From positions 124,001-188,000 of the forward strand of contig NZ_JTDL01000104.1 in the NCBI RefSeq assembly GCF_000802235.1: DNA of 64,000 nucleotides, written 5' to 3'. Positions 35,632 to 44,637 of the stretch are shown here, piece after piece. This stretch comes from Sinomonas humi (GTDB lineage: Bacteria > Actinomycetota > Actinomycetes > Actinomycetales > Micrococcaceae). Position numbers and translations under genes: made by a program. The notes under the pieces were generated by a model. The model was not told the origin of the DNA and did no database searches. It was given only the letters and a program-made list of their open reading frames with translations. The first letter of the stretch is position 1; the number at the start of each line of letters is the position of its first letter.

Positions 35632-38600
35632 ATGGCGCTGAGCAATCGCGACCGGATCGATCGGATGTTCCAGATGATGGCTCCGGCGCTGGATGACTTC
35701 ATCTCGGCTGTCATCGGTCAGGCCGATCCGGTATTGGGTTCCGAGTGGACGAAGCTGGTTCAGGGCAAGGACCTGAAGAACGGTGTGCCTACGGGGAAGG
35801 TCTATGACCCGCTGGACCCGCAGGTGCAGTTCCGTATGCTTACCGAGGCCAACATCACCGGCGGCTACAAGCAGGGTTGGTATCCCTTCAACCAGACGCT
35901 GGGCAAGGCCGGCGAGTCGTTCGCGATCGAACTACGCGAGGTGCGCAACAACTGGGCGCACAACGGCTCCTTCACCGATGACGACGCCTACCGCTCCCTC
36001 GACACAGGGGAGCGTCTGCTGAAGCTGGTCGGCGCGATAGCCGAGGCGGAAGAGGTTCGAAGCATCCGGCTGAACCTCCGCCGGGTGACCGCTGACAAGG
36101 ACGACAAGAAAGTCCTAAAAGCCGCAGTGACGAACCCAGAAGCGGCGGGTTTGAGGCCGTGGCGCGAGGTGCTCCAGCCGCATGATGATGTAGCGACAGG
36201 CAACTTCCATGCCTCGGAGTTCGCTGCCGACCTCTACAAAGTAGCGACTGGTGGGGAAGTCGACTCGGACTACTCAGACCCGGTCGAGTTCTTCAAGCGC
36301 ACCTATCTCACTGAGGGCCTGCGCGACCTGATCGGCCGCGCAGTGCGGCGCCTCTCCGGCGACGGTAACGCCTCACCCGTCATCAACCTCCAAACCAACT
36401 TTGGTGGCGGCAAGACCCACTCGATGCTCTCGCTGTGGCACGTCGCCGCTGGACTCCCGGTCGGGGAGTTCCCTCAGGAGACCCAGGAACTGCTGACCAG
36501 CAATGGCTACACCGGGACGAAGGTCAACCGCGTGGCGATTGTCGGCAACCACTTCAGCCCGTCCGGCATGACCAAGGACGATGGCACGCAGGTGAATACG
36601 ATTTGGGGCGAACTGGCGTGGCAGCTGGGTGGGTCAGAGGCCTTTGCCCTAGTTGCCAGGTCGGATGCCGATCGAACCCATCCCGGCAGCGCCCTTCATG
36701 AGCTGCTGGCCCGATACGCGCCGGCGGTCATCTTGATCGACGAGTGGGTCGCCTACGCCCGCTCTCTGGTGGGCCGTGACGACCTGGCCGGCGGCACCTT
36801 CGACGACCAGTTCACCTTCGCTCAATCCTTGACCGAGGCGAGCAAAGGGACCTCCGGCGTACTGCTCGCCATCTCGATCCCAGCCTCGGAGACCGGCGAC
36901 GACGGAGACAGGATCACTGTAGGGAACGCCGAGGAGGTAGGCGGCGCCAACGGACTGGAGGCGCTCAGACGCCTCCAGAACGTCGTGCGCCGGGTTGCCG
37001 ACCAATGGCGTCCCGCCTCCTCCGATGAGGCCTATCACATTGTCAAGCAGCGCCTCTTTAAGCAGCCTGATGCCACCGCCCTGGCCTCGATCGGTGCCAC
37101 CGCGAAGGCGTACATCGAGATGTACCGCAAATACACCGACGACTTTCCCCGTGAAGCCAGGGAGCCGGCGTACGAAGACCGGATCAAGCGAACCTACCCG
37201 GTCCACCCGGAACTTTTCGACACTCTCTACGAGGAATGGTCGTCGCTGGAGCGGTTCCAGCGGACCCGGGGCGTCCTGCGGTTGATGAGCACGGTCATCC
37301 ATACGCTGTGGATCGGCGAGGACGCCTCGCCGCTAATCATGCCCGGCTCGATCCCGCTCGCGACCGCCAACGTAAATGCTGAGCTCACGCAGTACCTCCA
37401 AGACTCGTGGAAGGCCACCATCGACGCCGACGTCGACGGGCAGAATTCGGAACCGGCACGCATCGACGCCGAGAAGCCCCTGTTCGGGCAGAGAGCCCTG
37501 ACCAAGCGCCTTGCCCGAACAGTGTTCTTCGGCGCTGCGCCGACCGTTGCCCCGGGCTCGGTGCATAAGGGCATCGGGACCCAGCGAGTCTTCCTCGGCA
37601 CCGCGATTCCCGGCGACGTCCCTGGAAACTTCCATGCAGCACTCACCCAGCTCGGCGACCGGGCGACCTACTTCTACTCTGGCTCGGGCAAGTACTGGTA
37701 CGACCTCCAGCCCAACATCTCCCGTACTGCCAAAGACCAGGCCGAACGGCTCCATAGGGAGGACGTGTGGGCGGAGATCGTCCAGCGTCTCCAGGGTCAG
37801 GCTCGCGCCCGTGGCGACTTCGCCGGAGTCCACGTCTGCCCGGAGACCAACGCGGACGTCCCGGACATCGACGAGGCGCGGCTTGTCATCCTCCACCCCA
37901 AATTTGACCACAAGCGCGCCACGGAATCCGCAGCGAAGGAGTTCGCACAGAAAGCGACTGAGCATCGGGGGAGCGCCAATCGGAGCTACCGCAATATGTT
38001 GGTCTACCTTGCTGCTGACGAGGCCCGGCTGGAGGAGCTGGCCGCTGCTACTCGCGATTACCTTGGCTGGAAGCATGTCCTCGACAACGAGGCCGATCTG
38101 GATCTGACACAGAATCAGAGGAATCAAGCAGCGCAGAGGAAGGCGCAAGCCGACCAGACCGTGACTTCCCGGCTGCTGCAGACGTTCATCTGGGCGCTGG
38201 TCCCGGCTCAGCCTGACCCCGGGGCGCCGTTTGTGATCCGCGAGACCAAGGTCGAGGGCCAGTCCGACTCGCTCGCAGATCGCGTGTCGCGTCGGCTAGG
38301 GAACGATGGGGACCTCTCCGTCCGGCAAGCTGCTGCAACGATCCGGCTCGCGATCAGCAAGGTGCCGCAGATTTGGAAGGATGGTCACGTCTCTCTGGGG
38401 TCGCTCTGGAGTCTCTACAGCCAGTACCCCTACATGCCGCGCCTGCGTGATCGCCGCGTCCTCGATGCGGGCGTCATCGACATGCCGATGATCTGGCAGA
38501 CCGACGCCTTCGCATTGGCCAGTGGCTACGACCAGGCCGCTGACCGATACATCGGATTGTGGGTACCGGAAGACAAAGTAGTTGCGCCGACAGCGAGCGA

Positions 38601-38979
38601 TTCTCTGCTTCTGGTCAGACCCGACATCGCGCAAAAACAGCGTGCGGCCGAGCCCGGGCCCACAACACCGGTTCCTCCTGGGCCCACGGCTCCTCAGGAG
38701 CAGCCGTCCGGTGCAACTTCACCGAGTCCAATTGCTGCCGCGGCACCGACGCGCTTCTATGGGGTCAAGGCGCTCAATCCCGACAAGATTGCCTTCGACT
38801 TCAAGAACGTCGCCGACGAGGTCATCGCGCACCTTCGTGCTGGCACAGACACGAATCTCGTCGTGCGCATCGAAATCGAGGCTACCGACCCGACGGGCTT
38901 CAACGAAAGCCAGATCCGCACAGTTTCGGAGAATGCCCGAACGCTTAGATTCGATCAGTCAGGCTTCGAGGAGTCCTGA
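35632..38979 (+). CDS. HEPN(Swt1-like)-DUF499 AAA+ ATPase
   Basis: 1115 aa, starting one base after the methylase stop. Residues about 1-140 resemble the Swt1-type HEPN domain (SNRDRIDRMFQMMAPALDDFI...) with an RX4H motif REVRNNWAHN at Arg105-His110, the active-site pattern of HEPN RNases. A P-loop NFGGGKTHSM (258-262 GGGKT) and VILIDEWVAY (Walker B) define the DUF499 ATPase. The middle is long and helical; a Pro-rich linker (about 1005-1035) leads to a small C-terminal domain. The combination suggests an ATP-driven sensor with an RNase-like effector, but activity is unproven. Together with the two helicases and the methylase it makes a four-gene cassette. The related gene names carry anti-phage annotation in public databases as I recall; I could not check. 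Confidence 0.88.
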   Translation: MALSNRDRIDRMFQMMAPALDDFISAVIGQADPVLGSEWTKLVQGKDLKNGVPTGKVYDPLDPQVQFRMLTEANITGGYKQGWYPFNQTLGKAGESFAIELREVRNNWAHNGSFTDDDAYRSLDTGERLLKLVGAIAEAEEVRSIRLNLRRVTADKDDKKVLKAAVTNPEAAGLRPWREVLQPHDDVATGNFHASEFAADLYKVATGGEVDSDYSDPVEFFKRTYLTEGLRDLIGRAVRRLSGDGNASPVINLQTNFGGGKTHSMLSLWHVAAGLPVGEFPQETQELLTSNGYTGTKVNRVAIVGNHFSPSGMTKDDGTQVNTIWGELAWQLGGSEAFALVARSDADRTHPGSALHELLARYAPAVILIDEWVAYARSLVGRDDLAGGTFDDQFTFAQSLTEASKGTSGVLLAISIPASETGDDGDRITVGNAEEVGGANGLEALRRLQNVVRRVADQWRPASSDEAYHIVKQRLFKQPDATALASIGATAKAYIEMYRKYTDDFPREAREPAYEDRIKRTYPVHPELFDTLYEEWSSLERFQRTRGVLRLMSTVIHTLWIGEDASPLIMPGSIPLATANVNAELTQYLQDSWKATIDADVDGQNSEPARIDAEKPLFGQRALTKRLARTVFFGAAPTVAPGSVHKGIGTQRVFLGTAIPGDVPGNFHAALTQLGDRATYFYSGSGKYWYDLQPNISRTAKDQAERLHREDVWAEIVQRLQGQARARGDFAGVHVCPETNADVPDIDEARLVILHPKFDHKRATESAAKEFAQKATEHRGSANRSYRNMLVYLAADEARLEELAAATRDYLGWKHVLDNEADLDLTQNQRNQAAQRKAQADQTVTSRLLQTFIWALVPAQPDPGAPFVIRETKVEGQSDSLADRVSRRLGNDGDLSVRQAAATIRLAISKVPQIWKDGHVSLGSLWSLYSQYPYMPRLRDRRVLDAGVIDMPMIWQTDAFALASGYDQAADRYIGLWVPEDKVVAPTASDSLLLVRPDIAQKQRAAEPGPTTPVPPGPTAPQEQPSGATSPSPIAAAAPTRFYGVKALNPDKIAFDFKNVADEVIAHLRAGTDTNLVVRIEIEATDPTGFNESQIRTVSENARTLRFDQSGFEES

Positions 38980-39190
38980 GACCCGCCGGCGGCCACTACG
39001 GTTCATACTCTTCTGTGTGAGTCTGGTCGGCCGAGTGGCAAGAGGCCCTTGCGCGCCTCCGAGGTGCGGTTCGGAACCTTCGCGCCAGCCGAACTGGGGG
39101 GGTGCGGCTTGGTCTTTGTCGGCCCTTAGACGAATCTGGACAACGTCCTGGTCGGTGATGCTTTCCGCCGCTCCTCGCTCGTTAGCTCGC
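38980..39190. other. Short gap between converging cassette and relaxase
   Basis: 211 bases between the DUF499 stop and the relaxase stop. No gene, and no strong terminator hairpin seen. Confidence 0.5.
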
Positions 39191-42100
39191 TTAGAGGCTC
39201 GGACCACGAGCCTCCCGACCGGGTGCGGCTCCGCGCACGACTGGACGCTCGGCTTCGGCCAGCTGAGGCTTGCGGGCTGCGGCCTTCCGCGCCTGTTCTG
39301 CATGGGTGCGCTCGATGCGCGCGACGGCGTCGCGAGGGGTGATCGACTTCAGCGCCTCGGCCTCGGTTCGCGCGTCTTCTGCGGTCTTTGTCCAACGACG
39401 GGCCTGGCGGTCTGGGTTGGCCTGTTCGTACCGCGCGGCGGCCCGGCGGACCTGGTCTACGCCGAACACGCGGGCCATCGCGGCCAGTCTTTCCTCCCTG
39501 ACGGATAGTGTCGGGCGCCGCGTGCCCGTCGCGAGAAGCTCGGCGACGCGGCCCCACCGCGCCGCCCTGCGCTCGGCGGCCTCGGCGCGGGCGATGAGCG
39601 CGGCGATTTCGTCTCGCACCCGCCTGGCTGGGCCGTCGTCGGCGAGCCCGCGGACCACCTGCCCTGCGCAGGCGGTGGCGACGGCGAGGCCGCGGTCGGC
39701 GCGGTCCCGTTCCATCGCGGCGACGAACTGCTCGCGGGCATCGGCGGGGCTATCGGCGATGACGTGCAGCACATTCGTCTGGCGGCCGCGGGTCATGCCG
39801 ACGTAGACGGCCGCCGCGCTCGTCTGGTCGGTGAGCAGCGTGTGCGACGCCGTCACGGTCGCGCCCTGGACTCCGTAGGCGGTCGCCGCGTAGGCAAGGT
39901 GCGCGTGCTCCCCCACGTAGTCGGCGGGGAGGTGGACGCTGGTGGCGTGCTTTCGGCTTGTGCCGGTCTCGCGCACCCACAGCGATCCGTCGGCGTCGAC
40001 CTGCTGCACCGTCCAGGTCTGCCGGTTGGCGACCCCGAGCCGGGCGTCGTTGCATCGGGTCTGGATCAGATCGCCGGCGCCGACGCCCAAGCCGTCGCTG
40101 CCAAAGGCCGTGCGGGTGCCGTCGACGGTGCCCTGCTGGACGCGGCGGGCGCGGATTCGCTCGTTGAGGGCGGTGGCTTCCTCGATGGTGGCGACGGTGA
40201 TCGCCTCGCCGTCCCGGGCGGTGCCGGCGATGTGCGCCTGGGCGTCGTCCGAAGATGCGTGGATCCGGACGAGGCCGAGTGCGGCGAGCTGGTCGAACAC
40301 GGCGCCGGGGTCGTGGCCGTCGCGCAAGGCGAGGGTGAGGTCGGCGTAGGCGGGATCGGCGAAGCGGTGCACGCTGGTCATCTGCCAGGTGCGGCCGCGG
40401 AGCCGGGCTGCCATGTCGAGCACTCCCCCGCGGCCCACGGCAGGCAGCTGCGCGCGGTCGCCGACCAGCGCGACGCTCGCCCCCGACTCGCTGGCGAGGG
40501 TGAACAGGGCGAGCGCGGTGTCCTGGTCGAGCATCCCGGCCTCGTCGACGACGATCCGCTCGCCCCGGCCGATCCGCGCGGCGGCGGGCGGGCCGTCGTA
40601 GACGCGACCGGTCTCGGGGTCGACCGCACCGCGGGCGAGGCGGGTCCAGACGCCGTCGTCGTTCCATCGCCAGCCGTGCGCGTGCACGAGCGCCGCAACC
40701 GAGTCCGCGGGCACGCCGAGTTCCTCGGCCGCGACCTGTGCGGCCTTCCTCGTCGGGGCGATCACCCGCACGGGACGCCCTTCGCGTTCGGAGGCGGCGA
40801 TCGCGGCGGCGAGCATCGTCGTCTTCCCCGCACCGGCGGCTCCCTCGACGACGACGAGCCCATCCGCCGAGGCAACGGCCGCGGCCGCCCCCGACTGGTC
40901 GGGGTCCAGGCCCTTGGCCTGGGCGAGGCCGTCCAGCGCGGGGGGCTCGGGCTCGGCGTCGGCGATGCGGGCGGCGAGGAGGTCGCGGAGCCTGGTCTCG
41001 GCGCCGATCACGCGCACGCTCGTGAGGTGTGCGACGTGCTCCGGCGCGGGTGCCCCGGGCGGCAGGAGCGAGAGGCAGTCCTGAAGGGCGAGCCGGGTAG
41101 CGAGCGCGACGAACTCCCGCACATCTTCGCCGGTTGCGCGCACGCCGTGCTCGGTCACCAGCTGGGTGATGTGCTCGGTGACCGTGTGCACGGTCCACGC
41201 GGAGGCGCGGGCGGCGCAGCGGTCGAGGGCGCGGGAGGCGATCTCCTCTATCGAGAGGCCGTCGAGCGCAACCACCGCGGGCGGCGCCGGCCGCTCCAGG
41301 GTTGCGGGGTCGTATCCGGCCCGACGGAGTTCAGCGATCCACCCGGCCTCCTCGGCGGGGCTGGTCGGCTTCTTCGCTGGCCGCTCGTGCGCCCAGGCCT
41401 TGGCCTGCAACCGGGCCGTGACCACCGGCCCAGGGATCTCGCCGGGGTGCGCGGCCTCCCATTCGGCGTTCAGGCGGGCGAGGTTCCGCTCCACCTGGAC
41501 GGCCCGCTTGCTCATCGCCGTGTTGAACGGCTGCAGCTCGGCGACCTCGCCGGTGACGGGATCCAGTGTCAGCCCGTGCCCGTCGAGCACCTCGGCCAGC
41601 ACAGGATGGGCCGCGATCACGGCCGTGCCGAGCGCGCGGATTGCGCCCTGCTGGGCGAACAGTGCCGCCGTGTCGAGGGCACGCCAGGCGCCGGCCGCGC
41701 GCACCCGTGCGCCGATCTGGAGGTGGATGTGCCGGTGCGGGTCCCCGGCCCGGCTCGTGCGGTGCGCGACGGCGACCGTGTGCAGTTCCTCGACGGGGAC
41801 AACCTCCTGCGCGCCCCGGGGCCCGACCCGGGTCACCGAATGCCGGGCGAGCCAGCGGCGGATCTCGGCGGCCGCGTCCCGCTGTGCCGTGTCGAGCGCG
41901 GCCGACACCTCCGGATGCAATGCCGCGGCAATCGAGAGCGACTTCGGGGCGTTGACCACCATCTCCGCGAAACGCGGCGAACCGCCACGGGCCTCGCCCG
42001 TCAGGCGCGGGGCACCCAGCTGTTCCCCGGTGATCGGGTGCGCCCAGTCGACCCACGCCGCGTACGCCTCCGGGGAGAGGTCACGGACGGTCGTGACGTT

Positions 42101-42238
42101 GCCGTCTCGGTCGAGCTGGACGAACTCGGCAACGGTCCCCTCGCCGAAGTAGTAGTCATCGGCGCGCGAGCAATCGGATTCGACATACCGGCGCGCGGCC
42201 GAGCCCTCCCCGCGGAACAGCGTCACCCCGCCCTTCAC
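39191..42238 (-). CDS. MobF-type relaxase-helicase (TraA-like)
   Basis: Conjugative relaxase, 1015 aa, GTG start with GGGAGGCGG upstream. The N-terminus has the TrwC-like relaxase domain: Tyr residues at about 18, 29 and 30 (candidate nucleophiles), and the metal site with His168, His170 and His172 (DPHRHIHLQIG). The second half is a RecD2-like helicase: Walker A EGAAGAGKTTML (Lys472), VVDEAGMLDQDT, LVGDRAQLPAVGRGG, and YAATAYGVQGATV. In conjugation it would nick oriT and unwind the transferred strand. No coupling protein or T4SS gene is present, so it must be mobilised in trans. Length is a little below the usual 1100-1400 aa, but N- and C-terminal regions look complete. Confidence 0.92.
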   Translation of the reverse strand: MKGGVTLFRGEGSAARRYVESDCSRADDYYFGEGTVAEFVQLDRDGNVTTVRDLSPEAYAAWVDWAHPITGEQLGAPRLTGEARGGSPRFAEMVVNAPKSLSIAAALHPEVSAALDTAQRDAAAEIRRWLARHSVTRVGPRGAQEVVPVEELHTVAVAHRTSRAGDPHRHIHLQIGARVRAAGAWRALDTAALFAQQGAIRALGTAVIAAHPVLAEVLDGHGLTLDPVTGEVAELQPFNTAMSKRAVQVERNLARLNAEWEAAHPGEIPGPVVTARLQAKAWAHERPAKKPTSPAEEAGWIAELRRAGYDPATLERPAPPAVVALDGLSIEEIASRALDRCAARASAWTVHTVTEHITQLVTEHGVRATGEDVREFVALATRLALQDCLSLLPPGAPAPEHVAHLTSVRVIGAETRLRDLLAARIADAEPEPPALDGLAQAKGLDPDQSGAAAAVASADGLVVVEGAAGAGKTTMLAAAIAASEREGRPVRVIAPTRKAAQVAAEELGVPADSVAALVHAHGWRWNDDGVWTRLARGAVDPETGRVYDGPPAAARIGRGERIVVDEAGMLDQDTALALFTLASESGASVALVGDRAQLPAVGRGGVLDMAARLRGRTWQMTSVHRFADPAYADLTLALRDGHDPGAVFDQLAALGLVRIHASSDDAQAHIAGTARDGEAITVATIEEATALNERIRARRVQQGTVDGTRTAFGSDGLGVGAGDLIQTRCNDARLGVANRQTWTVQQVDADGSLWVRETGTSRKHATSVHLPADYVGEHAHLAYAATAYGVQGATVTASHTLLTDQTSAAAVYVGMTRGRQTNVLHVIADSPADAREQFVAAMERDRADRGLAVATACAGQVVRGLADDGPARRVRDEIAALIARAEAAERRAARWGRVAELLATGTRRPTLSVREERLAAMARVFGVDQVRRAAARYEQANPDRQARRWTKTAEDARTEAEALKSITPRDAVARIERTHAEQARKAAARKPQLAEAERPVVRGAAPGREARGPSL

Positions 42239-42701
42239 GCCCGCCTCCCTCGCCCTCGGTGAGAGACAGGTGCGCAGGACCTACCGGCGGTAGCATGCGT
42301 CCATTCAGTAGAAACCGCTCGGGAACGGGGAGACCTGTTCGGCAGGTGCTAGACGTCGGCGCAGCGTGATCACTGCGACGTCCACGATGACGTTGCCTAC
42401 AGATCTGGGCGCCCTTCGGGTGGGGTGGGTCGGCTAAGGGAATGGGCACCCCGGAGGCGCTCACCTATCCCGGCGGCTACGGACACCTCCGAGCGCGTGA
42501 CTTGGTCTGCTCCGGGGGATCTTGGTATCGGCCGTATGATTTTCCTGCAGCCGAAGAGTTGAATGGGGGGCTTTCGTGTCGAAATGTCGTTGTAGGCGCC
42601 GCCTTGCTGTTCAAGTGGTCTGTGGTGGGCGGCCTCGCAGCGCTGGTGCTCCCGACCCCTGCTGTGGGCTGCGTTGCCTTGCATGTCTTGCCGCATCCAT
42701 G
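42239..42701. other. Intergenic region upstream of relaxase
   Basis: 463 bases with no supported gene; holds the stem-loops described at 42333-42382 and probable promoters for the relaxase (minus) and the small gene at 42702 (plus). Short frames at 42442 and 42576 lack ribosome sites. Confidence 0.5.
42352..42382. promoter_or_regulatory. Candidate oriT or regulatory stem-loop upstream of relaxase
   Basis: GACGTC plus GCAG at 42352-42364 pairs with CTGC plus GACGTC at 42373-42382, giving a 10-bp stem with a 3-base bulge and an 8-base loop. A second small hairpin, ACCTG/CAGGT, is at 42333-42347. Both are about 100 bases upstream of the relaxase start, where MobF oriT sites commonly lie. No nic site can be named. 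Confidence 0.4.
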
Positions 42702-43094
42702 CCCGAAGTGATCGTAGCTACCGGGTACGAAGCGAGCCGTCTGAATGAACGGCCCGCGAATGCCCAGGACTGCAGCACGAACAACTCCGCGGACTCAGCG
42801 ATGCCCGCCGCACCAAATACCCGGCCTGACGGCCAAGGCGACGAGACGCGCGTCGAGCTGAAGCAGCAGAGGGCCGCTCGCCGTCGCCCTGGACAGAAGA
42901 CCGACCTGCCGGTGGCGGACCCGCTAGTCAACGGGGACGACGGCGCGCTCCCGTCCAACTGGCAGGATCTCGCCGTCCACTGGAGGCCCACAAACCGCAA
43001 GGACCGCGAGCGCCACCTTGGTGGGCTCGGCGAAGAGACACAGGAGACCGCCGAGCAGGCGCCTAGGGGGAACACATGCCACGCAAGACCATGA
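42702..43094 (+). CDS. Hypothetical hydrophilic protein, possible leader of the two-gene module
   Basis: Frame of 130 codons from ATG 42702 (an upstream GTG at 42576 is possible but Cys-rich and unlikely). Composition is charged: VELKQQRAARRRPGQKTDLPVADPLVNGDDGALPSNWQDLAVHW. Third positions are GC-rich across the middle, which supports coding. Its end overlaps the start of the 324-aa gene at 43076 by 19 bases, the kind of overlap seen in translational coupling. No ribosome site stands out and no motif is recognised. It may be a small component of the following module or a non-coding stretch. Confidence 0.4.
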   Translation, partial: PEVIVATGYEASRLNERPANAQDCSTNNSADSAMPAAPNTRPDGQGDETRVELKQQRAARRRPGQKTDLPVADPLVNGDDGALPSNWQDLAVHWRPTNRKDRERHLGGLGEETQETAEQAPRGNTCHARP

Positions 43095-44050
43095 CCTATC
43101 AGTCCCTCGCGTGCAATGAATCACATCGCAAGGACAACACGTTCCGGATGGACGATATCCACGGGATCGACGCCCTCGATCTCTTCGAGGAGTGGGCCCG
43201 GGGACTCCCCCTCGACCACTTCAAGGACCCGACCAAGCTGACCTACGGGACGAAGCCCGAAGTCGAGCGCCGCAACAGGCTGGTCCTGATCACGATGCGT
43301 ACCGGGCATTACGGGACCGAGGGCGATCACGTCGTAGACACGCTCCTGCACGAGGCCTCCTACCGAACCAGCTCGGTTGACGCCCAGACGGTCGAGACGC
43401 GCTGCGCGCTCCTCGTCCCGCCGGGAGCGCAGGAGGCTTTGTTCTTCATCGAACGCCAGGGAAATGAGGGCTGCGGGGGCAGGGTCCTGGACTCGTTCCT
43501 TGCCCACCTGCGTGTCGCGGCGCAGTCGGAGCCCGGGACGAATGGCCGGCCCCTCCAGCTGACCGTCGACAGGCAGACGGTCGTCGAGACGGACGCCTGG
43601 CTGCAGCAGGCTCAACTTGAGACGGTAGCAGTCAGTCGCAGGGCCACCATCAACGCTGCGACTAGCGACGTGGGCGATGTCCATCCGATCCGCCCGTTCG
43701 AGGTCGGCTACGGATCCACGTTGACGCCCCTTAAGGGGACCCGTTACCTACCTGAGTGGGTACGCTCGCTGATCATCCAGAAGAAGCTCGCCTCGGCGCC
43801 AGACCTCGGATTCGGGGCCGAGGACTACGAAGAGATGACCATCACCCTTGGCGACGGCCAGCGCCGCAAGTCCATGGTCATCGGGAAGGAGCGCACTCCG
43901 CCGATCCGCATCCTGCTCAATGACCACGCGGAGCAGGCTCTGCCGATGAACACGTTTGTCGATCGCATCGACGACGAAGCCGAACGCTACTATGGCAGGA
44001 GATCGCAGAACTACGACCGCGCTTGGACGCGGAGGTCGCGCATCGACTAG
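43076..44050 (+). CDS. Unknown 324-aa soluble protein of a two-gene module
   Basis: Not recognised. ATG 43076 with AGGGGGAAC upstream. 324 aa, hydrophilic, no membrane segment. Notable stretches: ALDLFEEWARGLPLDHF, RRNRLVLITMRTGHYGTEGDHVVD, RYLPEWVRSLIIQKKLASAPDLGFG and RRKSMVIGKERTPPIRILLND; the middle contains a beta-rich ALLVPPGAQEALFFIERQGNEG segment that resembles a sensor-like fold by pattern only. The next gene encodes a four-helix membrane protein 35 bases after its stop. A soluble protein of this size paired with a 4-TM protein recalls the layout of membrane-linked defence systems such as Kiwa, but I see no sequence identity I can claim. Confidence 0.7.
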   Translation: MPRKTMTYQSLACNESHRKDNTFRMDDIHGIDALDLFEEWARGLPLDHFKDPTKLTYGTKPEVERRNRLVLITMRTGHYGTEGDHVVDTLLHEASYRTSSVDAQTVETRCALLVPPGAQEALFFIERQGNEGCGGRVLDSFLAHLRVAAQSEPGTNGRPLQLTVDRQTVVETDAWLQQAQLETVAVSRRATINAATSDVGDVHPIRPFEVGYGSTLTPLKGTRYLPEWVRSLIIQKKLASAPDLGFGAEDYEEMTITLGDGQRRKSMVIGKERTPPIRILLNDHAEQALPMNTFVDRIDDEAERYYGRRSQNYDRAWTRRSRID

Positions 44051-44085
44051 GGCCGGCGGAAGGCCGCTTCACTCGGGGGAGGCTC

Positions 44086-44637
44086 ATGGGATCCAAGGTC
44101 AACGTCCTTCCGATCGTCTCCGGCCATTTCGCGACCCTTCGCGACTTCCGGACCGGCAAGATCTCGGCGCTGGACCTTCTGACCCAGATCGGCATTCCTT
44201 GCGCAGTCGGCGTCGTTGCGTGGCTCGTGGACCTGAAATTCGCGGGCGTCTACGCGAACATCATTGCCGCCCTGGCGATCGTCTTCGGCTTCGCTTTCGC
44301 CGTGACGGTGTTTGTTTTCCAGCTGCGCATGCAGATGGCAGAGATGCAGATCTCGTCCGAATCACAGGACCGTGTGGCTGAGATCGCGCCGCAGATTGAC
44401 ACCAGAGCTCCAACCTTGGTCAACGAGCTGTTCGCCAACTGCCTCTACGCAACTCTCCTGTCGGGCGTAGCCACACTCCTAGCCTGCTCCATCGAGCCGC
44501 TCGCGTGGCAGAGGCCGGGCGATTGGGCTCTCACCGCCGTCATCGCCCACCTGATCCTCGTGCTCATGATGTGCTTCAAGCGGCTCAATTCTGCCTTCCT
44601 GAAAGTCTCAGACTTCACGCGCTTGAACCGTCGCTGA
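44086..44637 (+). CDS. Four-helix membrane protein, second gene of the module
   Basis: 183 aa from ATG 44086, preceded by GGGGGAGGC; the upstream in-frame ATG 44023 lies inside the previous gene. Four hydrophobic helices are seen: around IGIPCAVGVVAWLV, NIIAALAIVFGFAFAVTVFVF, ANCLYATLLSGVATLLACS and ALTAVIAHLILVLMMCF, with a polar loop MQMAEMQISSESQDRVAEIAPQ between helices 2 and 3. The C-terminal FKRLNSAFLKVSDFTRLNRR is basic and should face the cytosol. No transporter signature is present. With the preceding gene it forms an operon; the small size and charge pattern suit an effector or anchor, but this is inference. Confidence 0.72.
   Translation: MGSKVNVLPIVSGHFATLRDFRTGKISALDLLTQIGIPCAVGVVAWLVDLKFAGVYANIIAALAIVFGFAFAVTVFVFQLRMQMAEMQISSESQDRVAEIAPQIDTRAPTLVNELFANCLYATLLSGVATLLACSIEPLAWQRPGDWALTAVIAHLILVLMMCFKRLNSAFLKVSDFTRLNRR

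Noticed and set aside
39764-42262. 832-codon open frame antisense to the relaxase
   Set aside because: Same reason; the relaxase frame carries the His triad and Walker motifs.
42442-42711. Short 89-codon frame after the relaxase start
   Set aside because: No ribosome site, hydrophobic and Cys/Val-biased; overlaps the region proposed as oriT/promoter.
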